Part shown: positions 11,431-22,630 of the stretch, piece by piece
Layout: each line of letters starts with the position of its first letter
How positions within the stretch are numbered: position 1 is the stretch's first letter
DNA from: Diplosphaera chodatii
Lineage: Eukaryota; Chlorophyta; Trebouxiophyceae; Prasiolales; Stichococcaceae
DNA: 64,000 bases
NCBI GenBank assembly: GCA_032358165.1
Contig: JAALGY010000032.1
Location: 2,232,001-2,296,000, forward strand
Direction of reading: 5' to 3'
Translations under genes and position numbers: made by a program
Notes under the pieces: model-generated
Databases searched by the model: none
The model's input: the letters and a program-made list of their open reading frames with translations, nothing else
Told to the model about the DNA's origin: nothing

Positions 11431-14395
11431 AGCACTGTCTCGCACGACTACGGTATTCGCCTTCACCTTCACTTTCGGTCCCATCCTGGACTCCCACCAC
11501 CACTCACCTTCACCTACACCCTCACACCTCACCTGCCAGCACCCGCCGTCGCTATCACCTTCACTTTCGGTCCCATCCTGGACTCCCACCGCCACTCGCC
11601 TTCGCCTACACCCTCACGCCTCACCTGCCAGCACCCGCCGCCGCCTTCACCTTCACTTTCGGTCCCATCCTGGACTCCCACCGCCGCTCACCTTCGCCTA
11701 CACCCTCACACCTCACCTGCCAGCGCCCGCCGTCGCCTTCACCTTCACTTTTGGTCCCATCCTGGACTCCCACCGCCGCTCACTCTCACCTACACCCTCA
11801 CACCTCACCTGCCAGCACCCGCCGTCGCTATCACCTTCACTTTCGGTCCCATCCTGGACTCCCACCGCCGCTCACCTTCACCTACACCCTCACACCTCAC
11901 CTGCCAGCGCCCGCCATCGCTATCACCTTCACTTTCGGTCCCATCCTGGACTCCCACCACCACTCACCTTCACCTACACCCTCACACCTCACCTGCCAGC
12001 ACCCGCCGTCGCTATCACCTTCACTTTCGGTCCCATCCTGGACTCCCACCGCCACTCGCCTTCGCCTACACCCTCACACCTCACCTGCCAGCACCCGCCG
12101 TCGCCTTCACCTTCACTTTCAGTCCCATCCTGGACTCCAACCGCCGCTCACCTTCGCCTACACCCTCACACTCACCTGCCAGCACCCGCCGTCGCCTTCA
12201 CCTTCACTTTCGGTCCCATCCTGGACTCCCACCGCCGCTCACCTTCACCTACACCCTCACACCTCACCTGCCAGCACCCGCCGTCGCCTTCACCTTCACT
12301 TTCAGTCCCATCCTGGACTCCAACCGCCGCTCACCTTCGCCTACACCCTCACACTCACCTGCCAGCACCCGCCGTCGCCTTCACCTTCACTTTCGGTCCC
12401 ATCCTGGACTCCCCCCACCACTCACCTTCACCTACACCCTCACACCTCACCTGCCAGCACCCGCCGTCGCTATCACCTTCACTTTCGGTCCCATCCTGGA
12501 CTCCCACCGCCACTCGCCTTCGCCTACACCCTCACGCCTCACCTGCCAGCACCCGCCGTCGCCTTCACCTTCACTTTCGGTCCCATCCTGGACTCCCACC
12601 GCCGCTCACCTTCGCCTACACCCTCACACCTCACCTGCCAGCGCCCGCCGTCGCCTTCACCTTCACTTTTGCTCCCATCCTGGACTCCCACCGCCGCTCA
12701 CTTTCACCTACACCCTCACACCTCACCTGCCAGCGCCCGCCGTCGCTATCACCTTCACTTTCGGTCCCATCCTGGACTCCCACCGCCGCTCACCTTCACC
12801 TACACCCTCACACCTCACCTGCCAGCGCCCGCCGTCGCTATCACCTTCACTTTCGGTCCCATCCTGGACTCCCACCACCACTCACCTTCACCTACACCCT
12901 CACACCTCACCTGCCAGCACCCGCCGTCGCTATCACCTTCACTTTCGGTCCCATCCTGGACTCCCACCGCCACTCGCCTTCGCCTACACCCTCACACCTC
13001 ACCTGCCAGCACCCGCCGTCGCCTTCACCTTCACTTTCAGTCCCATCCTGGACTCCTACCGCCGCTCACCTTCGCCTACACCCTCACACTCACCTGCCAG
13101 CACCCGCCGTCGCCTTCACCTTCACTTTCGGTCCCATCCTGGACTCCCACCGCCGCTCACCTTCACCTACACCCTCACACCTCACCTGCCAGCGCCCGCC
13201 ATCGCCTTCACCTTCACTTTCGGTCCCATCCTGGACTCCCACCGCCACTCGCCTTCGCCTACACCCTCACACCTCACCTGCCAGCACCCGCCATCGCTAT
13301 CACCTTCACTTTCGGTCCCATCCTGGACTCCCACCGCCGCTCACCCTGACCTACACCCTCACACCTCACCTGCCAACACCCGCCGTCGCTATCACCTTCA
13401 CTTTCGGTCCCATCCTGGACTCCCACCGCCACTCGCCTTCGCCTACACCCTCACACCTCACCTGCCAGCACCCGCCATCGCTATCACCTTCACTTTCGGT
13501 CCCATCCTGGACTCCCACCGCCGCTCACTTTCACCTACACCCTCACACCTCGCCTGCCAGCACCCGCCGTCGCCTTCACCTTCACTTTCGGTCCCATCCT
13601 GGACTCCCACCGCCGCTCACCTTCGCCTACACCCCCACACCTCACCTGCCAGCACCCGCCGTCGCCTTCACCTTCACTTTCGGTCCCATCCTGGACTCCC
13701 ACCGCCACTCGCCTTCGCCTACACCCTCACACCTCACCTGCCAGCACCCGCCATCGCTATCACCTTCACTTTCGGTCCCATCCTGGACTCCCACCGCCGC
13801 TCACCCTGACCTACACCCTCACACCTCACCTGCCAACACCCGCCGTCGCTATCACCTTCACTTTCGGTCCCATCCTGGACTCCCACCGCCACTCGCCTTC
13901 GCCTACACCCTCACACCTCACCTGCCAGCACCCGCCATCGCTATCACCTTCACTTTCGGTCCCATCCTGGACTCCCACCGCCGCTCACTTTCACCTACAC
14001 CCTCACACCTCGCCTGCCAGCACCCGCCGTCGCCTTCACCTTCACTTTCGGTCCCATCCTGGACTCCCACCGCCGCTCACCTTCGCCTACACCCCCACAC
14101 CTCACCTGCCAGCACCCGCCGTCGCCTACACCTTCACTTTCGGTCCCATCCTGGACTCCCACCGCCACTCGCCTTCGCCTACACCCTCACACCTCACCTG
14201 CCAGCACCCGCCGTCGCCTTCACCTTCACTTTCGGTCCCATCCTGGACTCCCACCGCCGCTCACCCCCACCTACACCCTCACACCTCACCTGCCAGCACC
14301 CGCCGTCGCCTTCACCTTCACTTTCGGTCCCATCCTGGACTCCCACCACCACTCACCCTCACCTATACGCCCGTACCTCATCTGCCCTGTCAGCC
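11431..14395 (+). repeat. 92-bp tandem array in the 3'UTR of LINE B1, about 32 copies
   Basis: The landmark CCATCCTGGA recurs at 11,481, 11,573, 11,665 and 11,757, a period of 92 bp; a few units are 90 bp. A rare variant TCACCCTGAC occurs at 13,341 and 13,801, 460 bp (five units) apart, so multi-unit duplication has occurred. The array lies between the ORF2 stop and the conserved 3' end of the LINE. Copy B4 has a shorter array and copy B3 about one unit, so the number varies between copies. Unit length is not a multiple of 3, yet one sense frame stays open from 11,240 to 14,773. Confidence 0.93.
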
Positions 14396-15090
14396 CTGGG
14401 CCAAGATCAAGAACAAGAGCAAGAGCAAGACCAAGACCTTAGTAGCATGGCAACACCTAGCAGCGGCCACCCGCGGAGCCCGCGCGGATGGGAGCACCTG
14501 CCTCAGAAGACCCTGGTGCCCGGTGTTGTGCATATCGGACAGCTTGCGGCGTCAGCCGCCAGCCCTCTGTTGTTTGCCAGCGCCAGCCCTCAGTCCCTTT
14601 GGGTTTGGTTGCTTTCACCAGCATGCAGGGCGCCTCGCGGCGTATCCGGTCCCAGCGGGCCCAGAGCTCGGCGTACTTGTACGCAACCGGTCCCTGCATG
14701 TCTGCGCGGGGTTTTCTGGGTTTACCCGCGGGTGCCGTGGCACGTGGACAGACAGACGTTTCGACATTTCTAGAGTGGTAGACCCGCAGCGGTGCGACTT
14801 CGCCGCGAGTGCGTGGCATTGCTGCCGCCGCCGCTAGGTCCCCGCACTTGTACGACCATTAGGTAGCCTTCCTCATCGGGACTATTGCCTTTCGCTGGTC
14901 TCATGGGCCCTGCATTCCCTTGTGGGTTCAGTGTCCTCCATCGACATATTTCGAACATGACGTTTTGATGACATACTCAGCCGCCCTCACGTTCACACGT
15001 GAGAAGCCGCATTGTGCCGCAGAGCCTTGTTCTTGAGCTTGGTTCTGGTCTGGACGCCCTTTGTAAAAAACAAACAAACAAACAAAAAAA
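14396..15090 (+). mobile_element. Conserved 3' end of LINE B1 with stem-loop and (CAAA)n tail
   Basis: Starts with a hexamer run (AAGAGC/AAGACC) and the CTTAGTAGCATG landmark. It contains a perfect 7-bp stem CTCACGT/ACGTGAG with 4-nt loop TCAC at 14,986-15,003, then about 60 nt to TTTGTAAAAAA and the CAAA tail. The same module occurs at 16,566-17,225, 19,997-20,663 and 34,470-35,129. The stem-loop region is shared with element E. Confidence 0.88.
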
Positions 15091-16565
15091 CGACCCAGCA
15101 GCCCCTGCGCCTCGGCGCAGCGCAGCTGGAAGTGTGGCCGCAGCGCCTGCAGCAGCCTGATGCGGCAGCCCAACTGGTCGACATTGCAGCGGCAGCAGAT
15201 GCCGCCCAGGTACCCGATGACATGCATGCTGTGGGCATGCAGTTCGATCAGCTCATTGAGACCACGCAGGCTGAGGTGGCTGCAACGGCGCCGGCCGCCA
15301 AGGGGCGGCGGCGGGACCGCAACGCTGTGCCTCGCTGGTGGGATGCTAACCTGGCCCGCGGACGCCGCGCAGCGCGGCAAGCCGCGCGGCGCGACCCGCA
15401 GTCACCGGCTGCTCGCGCGCTCCGCCAGCAGTACCAGCACCTGCTACGCCGCACACAGCGCCAGTGGACCCGCAGTCAGGCTCTTGCCCTCACTGAACTG
15501 GCTCGATCAACCAACTCCAAAAAGTTCTGGCAAAAGTTCAAACCTGCTAAGAAGCGGGCGTGTCCCATAGCAGATGATGTGATGCTTGACTCCTTCCGGA
15601 AACTGCTGGATGCCCCCACAGTTTCATCAAGCACTGCAGGTACCTCGGGTAGTGGTGCTGCGCCACCTTTTGCCGACGGGAGCGAGCTCAACTCGCCCTT
15701 CACAGCCGGCGCCGTGCAACAGGCTATAGGAGCCCTGCGCGGAGGCAAAGCAACGGTGGGCCTGCTCAAATTGGATGCTTTATCTGTTGCAGCGGCGCAG
15801 CTTGCACCTTGTCTTGCATCTGTTTTTAACGCTTGTCAAAGGGTGGCAGCGTTGCCAAGGGGCTGGGCTCTGTGCGGCATCACGCCGATTCACAAGGGGG
15901 GCGACACATCCGATCCGGGTAATTACCGTGGCATTGCTGTTGGCTCTTTATTGGCAAAGCTGTATGCTTGCATGCTTAACGAAAAGCTTATGAGGTGGAC
16001 CGAGCAGCACCAGCTGCGCGCACGCGGACAAGCGGGCTTCCGCAAGGACCACCGCACCACCGATCAGACCTTCGTCGTTCGCACCCTCATCGAGAAGGCC
16101 AAGGCAGATAAGCAGCCTCTATACTCTTGCTTTGTCGATTTCAAGAAAGCATACGACACTGTACCTCGTGATTTGCTTTGGGAGAAGCTGCAGCGGATTG
16201 GGGTGCATGGGGAGTTTCTGAGGGGCGTGCAGGCACTGTATGCTGATGTGCCCATGGCACTGCAGTTTGAGGGGGGAATGTCCGACACATTTCAGAGCAC
16301 TCTGGGGGTTAAGCAGGGATGTCCACTATCTCCAACCCTTTTCGGGATTTACATTGACGATTTCCAAGCGGAGCTGGAGGCTGCCGGCGCGGACCTGGAC
16401 CTGCCCACCCTGTGTGGTGCGCAGGCACCTGCCCTCTTCTATGCAGATGATCTGGACCTGGTGTCCACATCCGTACGCGGCCTGCAGGCGCAGCTCGACC
16501 TGCTGGAGTCGTACTGCAAGCGGTGGCGCCTCACCGTCAACGTGAAGAAGACTAAGGTCGTGGTG
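15091..16565 (+). pseudogene. LINE A ORF2 RT domain (N-terminal part of copy A3)
   Basis: Continuous frame with a pre-RT region (ARSTNSKKFWQKFKPAKK) and RT motifs: a KGGDTSDPGNYRGIAVGSLL block, motif A CFVDFKKAYDTVPRDLL, motif B GVKQGCPLSPTLFGIYIDDF and motif C FYADDLDLV with both aspartates intact. The NYRGI and QGCPLSP forms are typical of RTE/CR1/Jockey-type LINE RTs. The EN expected upstream is not in this window. The frame is broken at 16,566 by the B insertion. Confidence 0.88.
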
Positions 16566-17225
16566 ACCTTAGTAGCATGACAACACCTAGCAGCGGCCAC
16601 CCGCGGGACCCGCGCGGATGGGAGCGCCTGCCTCAGAAGACCCTGGTGCCCGGTGTTGTGCATGTCGGACAGCTTGCGGCGTCAGCCGCCAGCCCTCTGT
16701 TGTTTGCCAGCGCCAGCCCTCAGTCCCTTTGGGTTTGGTTGCTTTCACCAGCATGCAGGGCGCCTCGCGGCGTATCCGGTCCCAGCCGGCCCAGAGCTCG
16801 GCGTACTTGTACGCAACCGGTCCCTGCATGTCTGCGCGGGGTTTTCTGGGTTTACCCGCGGGTGCCGTGGCACGTGGACAGACAGACGTTTCGACATTTT
16901 CTAGAGTGATAGACCCGCAGCGGTGCGACTCAGCCGCGTGTGCGTGGCATTGCTGCCGCCGCCGCTAGGTCCCCGCACTTGTACGACCATTAGGTAGCCT
17001 TCCTCATCGGGACTATTGCCTTGCGCTGGTCTCATGGGCCCTGCATTCCCTTGTGGTTTCAGTGTCCTCCATCGACATATTTCGAACATGACGTTTTGAT
17101 GACATACTCAGCCGCCCTCACGTTCACACGTGGGAAGCCGCATTGTGCCGCAGAGCCTTGTTCTTGAGCTTGGTTCTGGTCTGGACGCCCTTTGTAAAAA
17201 ACAAACAAACAAACAAACAAAAAAA
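16566..17225 (+). mobile_element. 5'-truncated LINE B 3' end inserted in LINE A3
   Basis: 660 bp, starting at ACCTTAGTAGCATGAC and ending in (CAAA)n AAAAA. A perfect 13-bp TSD TAAGGTCGTGGTG flanks it (16,553-16,565 and 17,226-17,238). Joining the flanks restores the A RT reading VNVKKTKVVVYxAQAAAPPV. One base of the 3' stem differs here (ACGTGGG). Confidence 0.95.
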
Positions 17226-18327
17226 TAAGGTCGTGGTGTACGCAGCCCAGGCTGCTGCACCACCGGTTCTCACCTACATGCATGCTCCCATCGAAGTGCT
17301 GGACTTGTTTACATATTTGGGGGTTGACATTTCCAGTCGTAGTTCTTTTGCTGCCGCTAGCATCGGCAGAGCGGCCTCCGCCCAGCGCGCCGCACTTGCA
17401 TTGCAGCATCGTTGCCATGACCTGAGCTTGCATGACCCAGCACTGCAGCTACACTTGTTCGATGCACTAGTACGTCCTGTTATGCTTTATGGTGTCGAAA
17501 CATGGGGACCGGGGGCGTTGTGCGGTAGTGGCATGGACACTTGTGAGCTTGTCCATCGGAAGTTTCTTCGGTCTGTTCTTGGAGTGCGTACAGGCACTCC
17601 CAACGTGGCGGTGTTGGGGGAGCTTGGGCGATTCCCGGTGGCACACACGGCAACGCTGGCCATCTGCTGGTTCTGGAACCGGCTAGTCGCAATGCCGGAC
17701 ACACGCCTCACCAAGCAGGCATTCCTGGAGAACTGTGCTCTGGCCACCCGGCCGGGGCGCAGCAAGACCAGCTCAGCATGCTGGGCTGCCCAGGTGTGCT
17801 CGTTCCTGCACTTCATGTCACCCATCGTTGACGGCGTGCCGCAGCGCATTGACACTTCGGTTGTCAGTGCACACCTGCAGCGCCGCACATTCGATGCTGT
17901 GAATGGCAGCGACTTGCGCAAAGTGCGTGAGTGGCTGGGAGTCAGGGGCCCTGTGAACGGTGACAACTACCAGCTGGCCGGCTACTTGCAGGCAGTCGCC
18001 TCCAAGACCGGTCGTCGGCGGTTAGCACAGTTTCGGATGGGCAGTCACATGCTGGGGGTGGAAACAGGGAGGTGGCAGCGTCTGCCGCGGGCAGAGCGGC
18101 TGTGTCAGCGGTGTAGCTGCGGCGTGGTGGATGATGAGGCGCACATGGTCTGGGGGTGTCCTGCTCTAGTAGATCAGAGGGTGCAGCATTCTGAGCTGTT
18201 TCAAGACAGCGACATCACCTCAGTGGCGGACTTTATGCAGCAGGATGCCGGACAACTGGCAGCCTTTTTGCGTGTTTGTCATGATCATTGTGCAGAGTTG
18301 GAGGGGTGTACATCCAACCGGGATTGA
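17226..18327 (+). pseudogene. LINE A ORF2 C-terminal part (copy A3)
   Basis: Continues from the residue where the RT was interrupted through the thumb and the finger CQRCSCGVVDDEAHMVWGC to CTSNRD at 18,327. Together with 15,091-16,565 it would form one uninterrupted RT-finger frame apart from the insertion, so A3 was probably intact in this part before B landed in it. Confidence 0.88.
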
Positions 18328-18465
18328 GTGGACCCATTCTGTCAGCGGGGAGTGAACGGTTTCGGACACGACTCGTTGTGCATGTTGCTCTGGGTTATTC
18401 CGCCAGAGCCTGTGGCTAGGCCAAAATGGCCCACCACCAGTATGTAATCAATGTCAATGTCAATG

Positions 18466-20663
18466 ACTCCCACCGCCGCTCACCGCCACCTACACCCTCA
18501 CATCTCACCTGCCAGCACCCGCCGTCGCCTTCACCTTCACCTTCGATCCCATCTTGGACTCCCACCACCACTCACCTTCACCTACACCCTCACACCTCGC
18601 CTGCCAGTACCCCCCGTCGCCATCACCTTCACTTTCGGTCCCATCCATCCTGGACTCCCACCGCCGCTCACCGCCACCTACACCCTCACACCTCACCTGC
18701 CAGCACCCGCCGTCGCCTTCACCTTCACTTTCGGTCTCACCCTGGACTCCCACCATCACTCACCTTCACCTACACCCTCGCACCTCACCTGCCAGCACCC
18801 GCCGTCGCCTTCACCTTCACTTCCGGTCCCATCCTGGACTCCCACCGCCGCTCACCTTCGCCTACACCCTCACACCTCGCCTGCCAGCACCCCCCGTCGC
18901 CATCACCCTCACTTTCGGTCCCATCCTGGACTCCCACCGCCGCTCACCGTCACCTACACCCTCACACCTCGCCTGCCAGCACCCCCCGTCGCCATCATCT
19001 TCACTTTCGGTCCCATCCTGGACTCCCACCGCCGCTCACCGTCACCTACACCCTCACACCTCGCCTGCCAGCACCCCCCGTCGCCATCACCTTCACTTTC
19101 GGTCCCATCTTGGACTCCCACCACCACTCACCTTCACCTACACCCTCACACCTCGCCTGCCAGCACCCCCCGTCGCCATCACCTTCACTTTCGGTCCCAT
19201 CCTGGGCTCCCACCGCCGCTCACCGTCACCTACACCCTCACACCTCGCCTGCCAGCACCCTTTGTTTGTGTATATAAGTCGTTGAAAAACGCAATACACA
19301 AACAGCCTTCCGGTCAAAGGTCCTTTTCCATCGCTATTTGCACTTCCCTTACCGCTATCCATTCATTGGACACCGTTCAGGGACCGGGTTCGATCCCTGG
19401 CGGTGGCGGAAGTTTCGGGTCTAGTTCCGTGTGGGACCAACCCACCCCACCCTATGCAAGTGGTTGCTTCGGCAATCTGCCCTCCATGGTTTGTGTATAT
19501 AAGTCGTTGAAAAACGCAATACACAAACAGCCTTCCGGTCAAAGGTCCTTTTCCATCGCTATTTGCACTTCCCTTACCGCTATCCATCCACCCCCCGTCG
19601 CCATCACCTTCACTCTCGGTCCCATCCTGGGCTCCCACCGCCGCTCACCGTCACCTACACCCTCACACCTCGCCTGCCAGCACCCGCCGCCGCCTTCACC
19701 TTCACTTTCGGTCCCATCCTGGACTCCCACCGCCGCTCACCGCCACCTACACCCTCACACCTCACCTGCCAGCACCCGCCGTCGCCTTCACCTTCACTTT
19801 CGGTCCCATCCTGGACTCCCACCACCGCTCACCGTCACCTACACCCTCACACCTCACCTGCCAGCACCCGCCGTCGCCTTCACCTTCACTGTCGGTCCCA
19901 TCCTGGACTCCCACCGCCGCTCACCCTCACCTACACGCCCGTACCTCATCTGCCCAGTCAGCACTGGGCCAAGATCAAGAACAAGAGCAAGAACAAGACC
20001 AAGACCTTAGTAGCATGACAACACCTAGCAGCGGCCACCCGCGGAGCCCGCGCGGATGGGAGCACCTGCCTCAGAAGACCCTGGTGCCCGGTGTTGTGCA
20101 TATCGGACAGCTTGCGGCGTCAGCCGCCAGCCCTCTGTTGTTTGCCAGCGCCAGCCCTCAGTCCCTTTGGGTTTGGTTGCTTTCACCAGCATGCAGGGCG
20201 CCTCGCGGCGTATCCGGTCCCAGCGGGCCCAGAGCTCGGCGTACCTGTACGCAACCGGTCCCTGCATGTCTGCGCGGGGTTTCTGGGTTTACCCGCGGGT
20301 GCCGTGGCACGTGGACAGACAGACGTTTTGACATTTCTAGAGTGGTAGACCCGCAGCGGTGCGACTTCGCCGCGAGTGCGTGGCATTGCTGCCGCCGCCG
20401 CTAGGTCCCCGCACTTGTACGACCATTAGGTAGCCTTCCTCATCGGGACTATTGCCTTTCGCTGGTCTCATGGGCCCTGCATTCCCTTGTGGTTTCAGTG
20501 TCCTCCATTGACATATTTCGAACATGACGTTTTGATGACATACTCAGCCGCCCTCACGTTCACACGTGAGAAGCCGCATTGTGCCGCAGAGCCTTGTTCT
20601 TGAGCTTGGTTCTGGTCTGGACGCCCTTTGTAAAAACAAACAAACAAACAAACAACAAACAAA
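18466..20663 (+). mobile_element. LINE B copy B4: repeat array plus 3' end, interrupted by a D dimer
   Basis: 5'-truncated inside the 92-bp array (CTCCCACCGCCGCTCACC at the left edge), with the conserved 3' end starting at about 19,997 and a CAAA-type tail at about 20,633-20,663. The array units differ from those of B1 (more CACCGCCACC and CACCGTCACC forms), so it derives from another source copy. A D dimer sits at 19,261-19,588. Confidence 0.9.
19261..19588 (+). mobile_element. Retroposon D head-to-tail dimer (D3 truncated + D4 complete)
   Basis: The first unit is 5'-truncated just upstream of TATATAAG and runs to CCGCTATC at 19,358. The second is a complete 226-bp unit at 19,359-19,584. 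The whole is flanked by one 5-bp TSD CACCC (19,256-19,260 and 19,589-19,593), with uninterrupted array sequence on both sides, so a dimer inserted as one piece. The head-to-tail joint is exact: ...GCTATC then CCATTCATTGG. Confidence 0.88.
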
Positions 20664-20869
20664 GCCATGAGCGACATGGAGGCTCCTCCGGGCGACGATG
20701 GCGGCGCCCACGATGCTGACCACCCCATGCTCGACAGCGACGGCACTGACACAGCATCAGTAGCCGACGACCAGCCACCTCCCCCAGCACAACTGCGTCG
20801 CACAGGCGACCTCTTGGGCCCCATGGGCCCCATGGGCCCCGCCGCTGCGGACGCTGACCCTCCCATTCA

Positions 20870-21542
20870 TTTGACATGACATTGATTACATACTGGTGGT
20901 GGGCCATTTTGGCCTAGCCACAGGCTCTGGCGGAATAACCCAGAGCAACATGCACAACGAGTCGTGTCCGAAACCGTTCGCTCCCCGCTGACAGAATGGG
21001 TCCACTCAATCCCGGTTGGATGTACACCCCTCCAACTCTGCACAATGATCATGACAAACACGCAAAAAGGCTGCCAGTTGCCCGGCATCCTGCTGCATAA
21101 AGTCCGCCACTGAGGTGATGTCGCTGTCCTGAAACAGCTCAGAATGCTGCACCCTCTGATCTACTAGAGCAGGACACCCCCAGACCATGTGCGCCTCATC
21201 ATCCACCACGCCGCAGCTACACCGCTGACACAGCCGCTCTGCCCGCGGCAGACGCTGCCACCTCCCTGTTTCCACCCCCAGCATGTGACTGCCCATCCGA
21301 AACTGTGCTAACCGCCGACGACCGGTCTTGGAGGCGACTGCCTGCAAGTAGCCGGCCAGCTGGTAGTTGTCACCGTTCACAGGGCCCCTGACTCCCAGCC
21401 ACTCACGCACTTTGCGCAGGTCGCTGCCATTCACAGCATCGAATGTGCGGCGCTGCAGGTGTGCACTGACAACCGAAGTGTCAATGCGCTGCGGCACGCC
21501 GTCAACGATGGGTGACATGAAGTGCAGGAACGAGCACACCTG
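20870..21542 (-). mobile_element. LINE A copy A4, 5'-truncated, antisense
   Basis: Only the finger part of ORF2 (stop complement at 21,006), 3'UTR and tail, which reads TTTGACATGACATTGATTAC on + at the left edge. TSD TTCA at 20,866-20,869 and 21,543-21,546; joining the flanks restores the B ORF1 sequence CCCATTCAGGTGTTTCCCC seen in B1. Confidence 0.9.
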
Positions 21543-21790
21543 TTCAGGTGTTTCCCCAGTTGACCCCAGTTCCAGCGACAGACGCTGGCGTCGCCGCCAT
21601 GGAGACTGACCTTGCCACTCTGGACGGCTCCGCCCGAGCTGCACGACAGGTGTCCAGCTATGCGGCTGTCCACAGCCGCCTGAGGGCCCCCACCGCGGCC
21701 TCTACCCTCGGCCGCATTGGCGCAAGCCCCACTGGGCTTGGCTTCACGGGCGTCTCCACTCGTGCCCGCAGCCGTACAGCGGCACCTCCC

Positions 21791-22630
21791 GGGCGATTCC
21801 CGGTGGCACACACGGCAACGCTGGCCATCTGCCGGTTCTGGAACCGGCTGGTCGCAATGCCGGACACACGCCTCACCAAGCAGGCATTCCTGGAGAACTG
21901 TGCTCTGGCCACCCGGCCAGGGCGCAGCAAGACCAGCTCAGCATGCTGGGCTGCCCAGGTGTGCTCGTTCCTGCACTTCATGTCACCCATCGTTGACGGC
22001 GTGCCGCAGCGCATTGACACTTCGGTTGTCAGTGCACACCTGCAGCGCCGCACATTCGATGCTGTGAATGGCAGCGACCTGCGCAAAGTGCGTGAGTGGC
22101 TGGGAGTCAGGGGCCCTGTCAACGGTGACAACTACCAGCTGGCCGGCTACTTGCAGGCAGTCGCCTCCAAGACCGGTCGTCGGCGGTTAGCACAGTTTCG
22201 GATGGGCAGTCACATGCTGGGGGTGGAAACAGGGAGGTGGCAGCGTCTGCCGCGGGCAGAGCGGCTGTGTCAGCGGTGTAGCTGCGGCGTGGTGGATGAT
22301 GAGGCGCACATGGTCTGGGGGTGTCCTGCTCTAGTAGATCAGAGGGTGCAGCATTCTGAGCTGTTTCAGGACAGCGACATCACCTCAGTGGCGGACTTTA
22401 TGCAGCAGGATGCCGGGCAACTGGCAGCCTTTTTGCGTGTTTGTCATGATCATTGTGCAGAGTTGGAGGGGTGTACATCCAACCGGGATTGAGTGGACCC
22501 ATTCTGTCAGCGGGGAGTGAACGGTTTCGGACACGACTCGTTGTGCATGTTGCTCTGGGTTATTCCGCCAGAGCCTGTGGCTAGGCCAAAATGGCCCACC
22601 ACCAGTAAGTAATCAATGTCAAATGTCAAT
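21791..22630 (+). mobile_element. LINE A copy A5, 5'-truncated, sense
   Basis: Begins at GGGCGATTCCCGGTGGC and ends with hairpin and GTAATCAATGTCAAATGTCAAT tail. The target in B (ACCTCCGCTGCTAGC in B1) is continuous across it with no clear TSD, so this insertion was blunt or lost bases. The ORF2 remnant ends at 22,492. Confidence 0.88.

Larger units (their letters stand above)
3463..15090 (+). mobile_element. LINE family B copy B1, longest copy, with nested insertions
   Basis: Begins directly after the A1 tail with a short 5' leader, then ORF1, an ORF1-RT fusion, the ORF2 C-terminal region, a tandem-repeat 3'UTR (11,431-14,395), a conserved 3' end and a (CAAA)n tail at about 15,066-15,090. 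It is interrupted by an A tail-only insert (3926-3949), retroposon D1 (4048-4273), a CAAA tail-only insert (5157-5240) and LINE A2 (7755-8854, itself carrying D2). About 2.2 kb covering the end of ORF1, the whole EN and the start of the RT region is missing at about 5611 compared with copy B3. Frameshifts at about 4726, 9595 and 10,085 show it is inactive. Confidence 0.9.
15091..18465 (+). mobile_element. LINE A copy A3, split by a truncated LINE B insertion
   Basis: 5'-truncated upstream of the RT domain and placed directly after the B1 tail. It is split at 16,565 by a B 3'-end insertion and resumes at 17,226. It ends with the usual hairpin and TGTAATCAATGTCAATGTCAA tail. It holds the best-preserved RT of family A in the window. 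Confidence 0.92.

Noticed and set aside
1..14395. Tandem arrays as possible CRISPR arrays
   Set aside because: Units are contiguous and similar throughout, with no unique spacers, in a eukaryotic sequence.
11240..14773. The 1,177-codon frame as a real repeat protein
   Set aside because: It starts inside ORF2 in another frame, runs through a 3'UTR array whose unit is not a multiple of 3, and ends in the LINE 3' end. Reported only as an observation.
19261..19588. D3-D4 as a miniature LTR retrotransposon (TRIM) or solo LTRs
   Set aside because: D1 and D2 are single units, D5 is 5'-truncated with a CCATT tail and a 7-bp TSD, and TSD lengths vary (5-7 bp).
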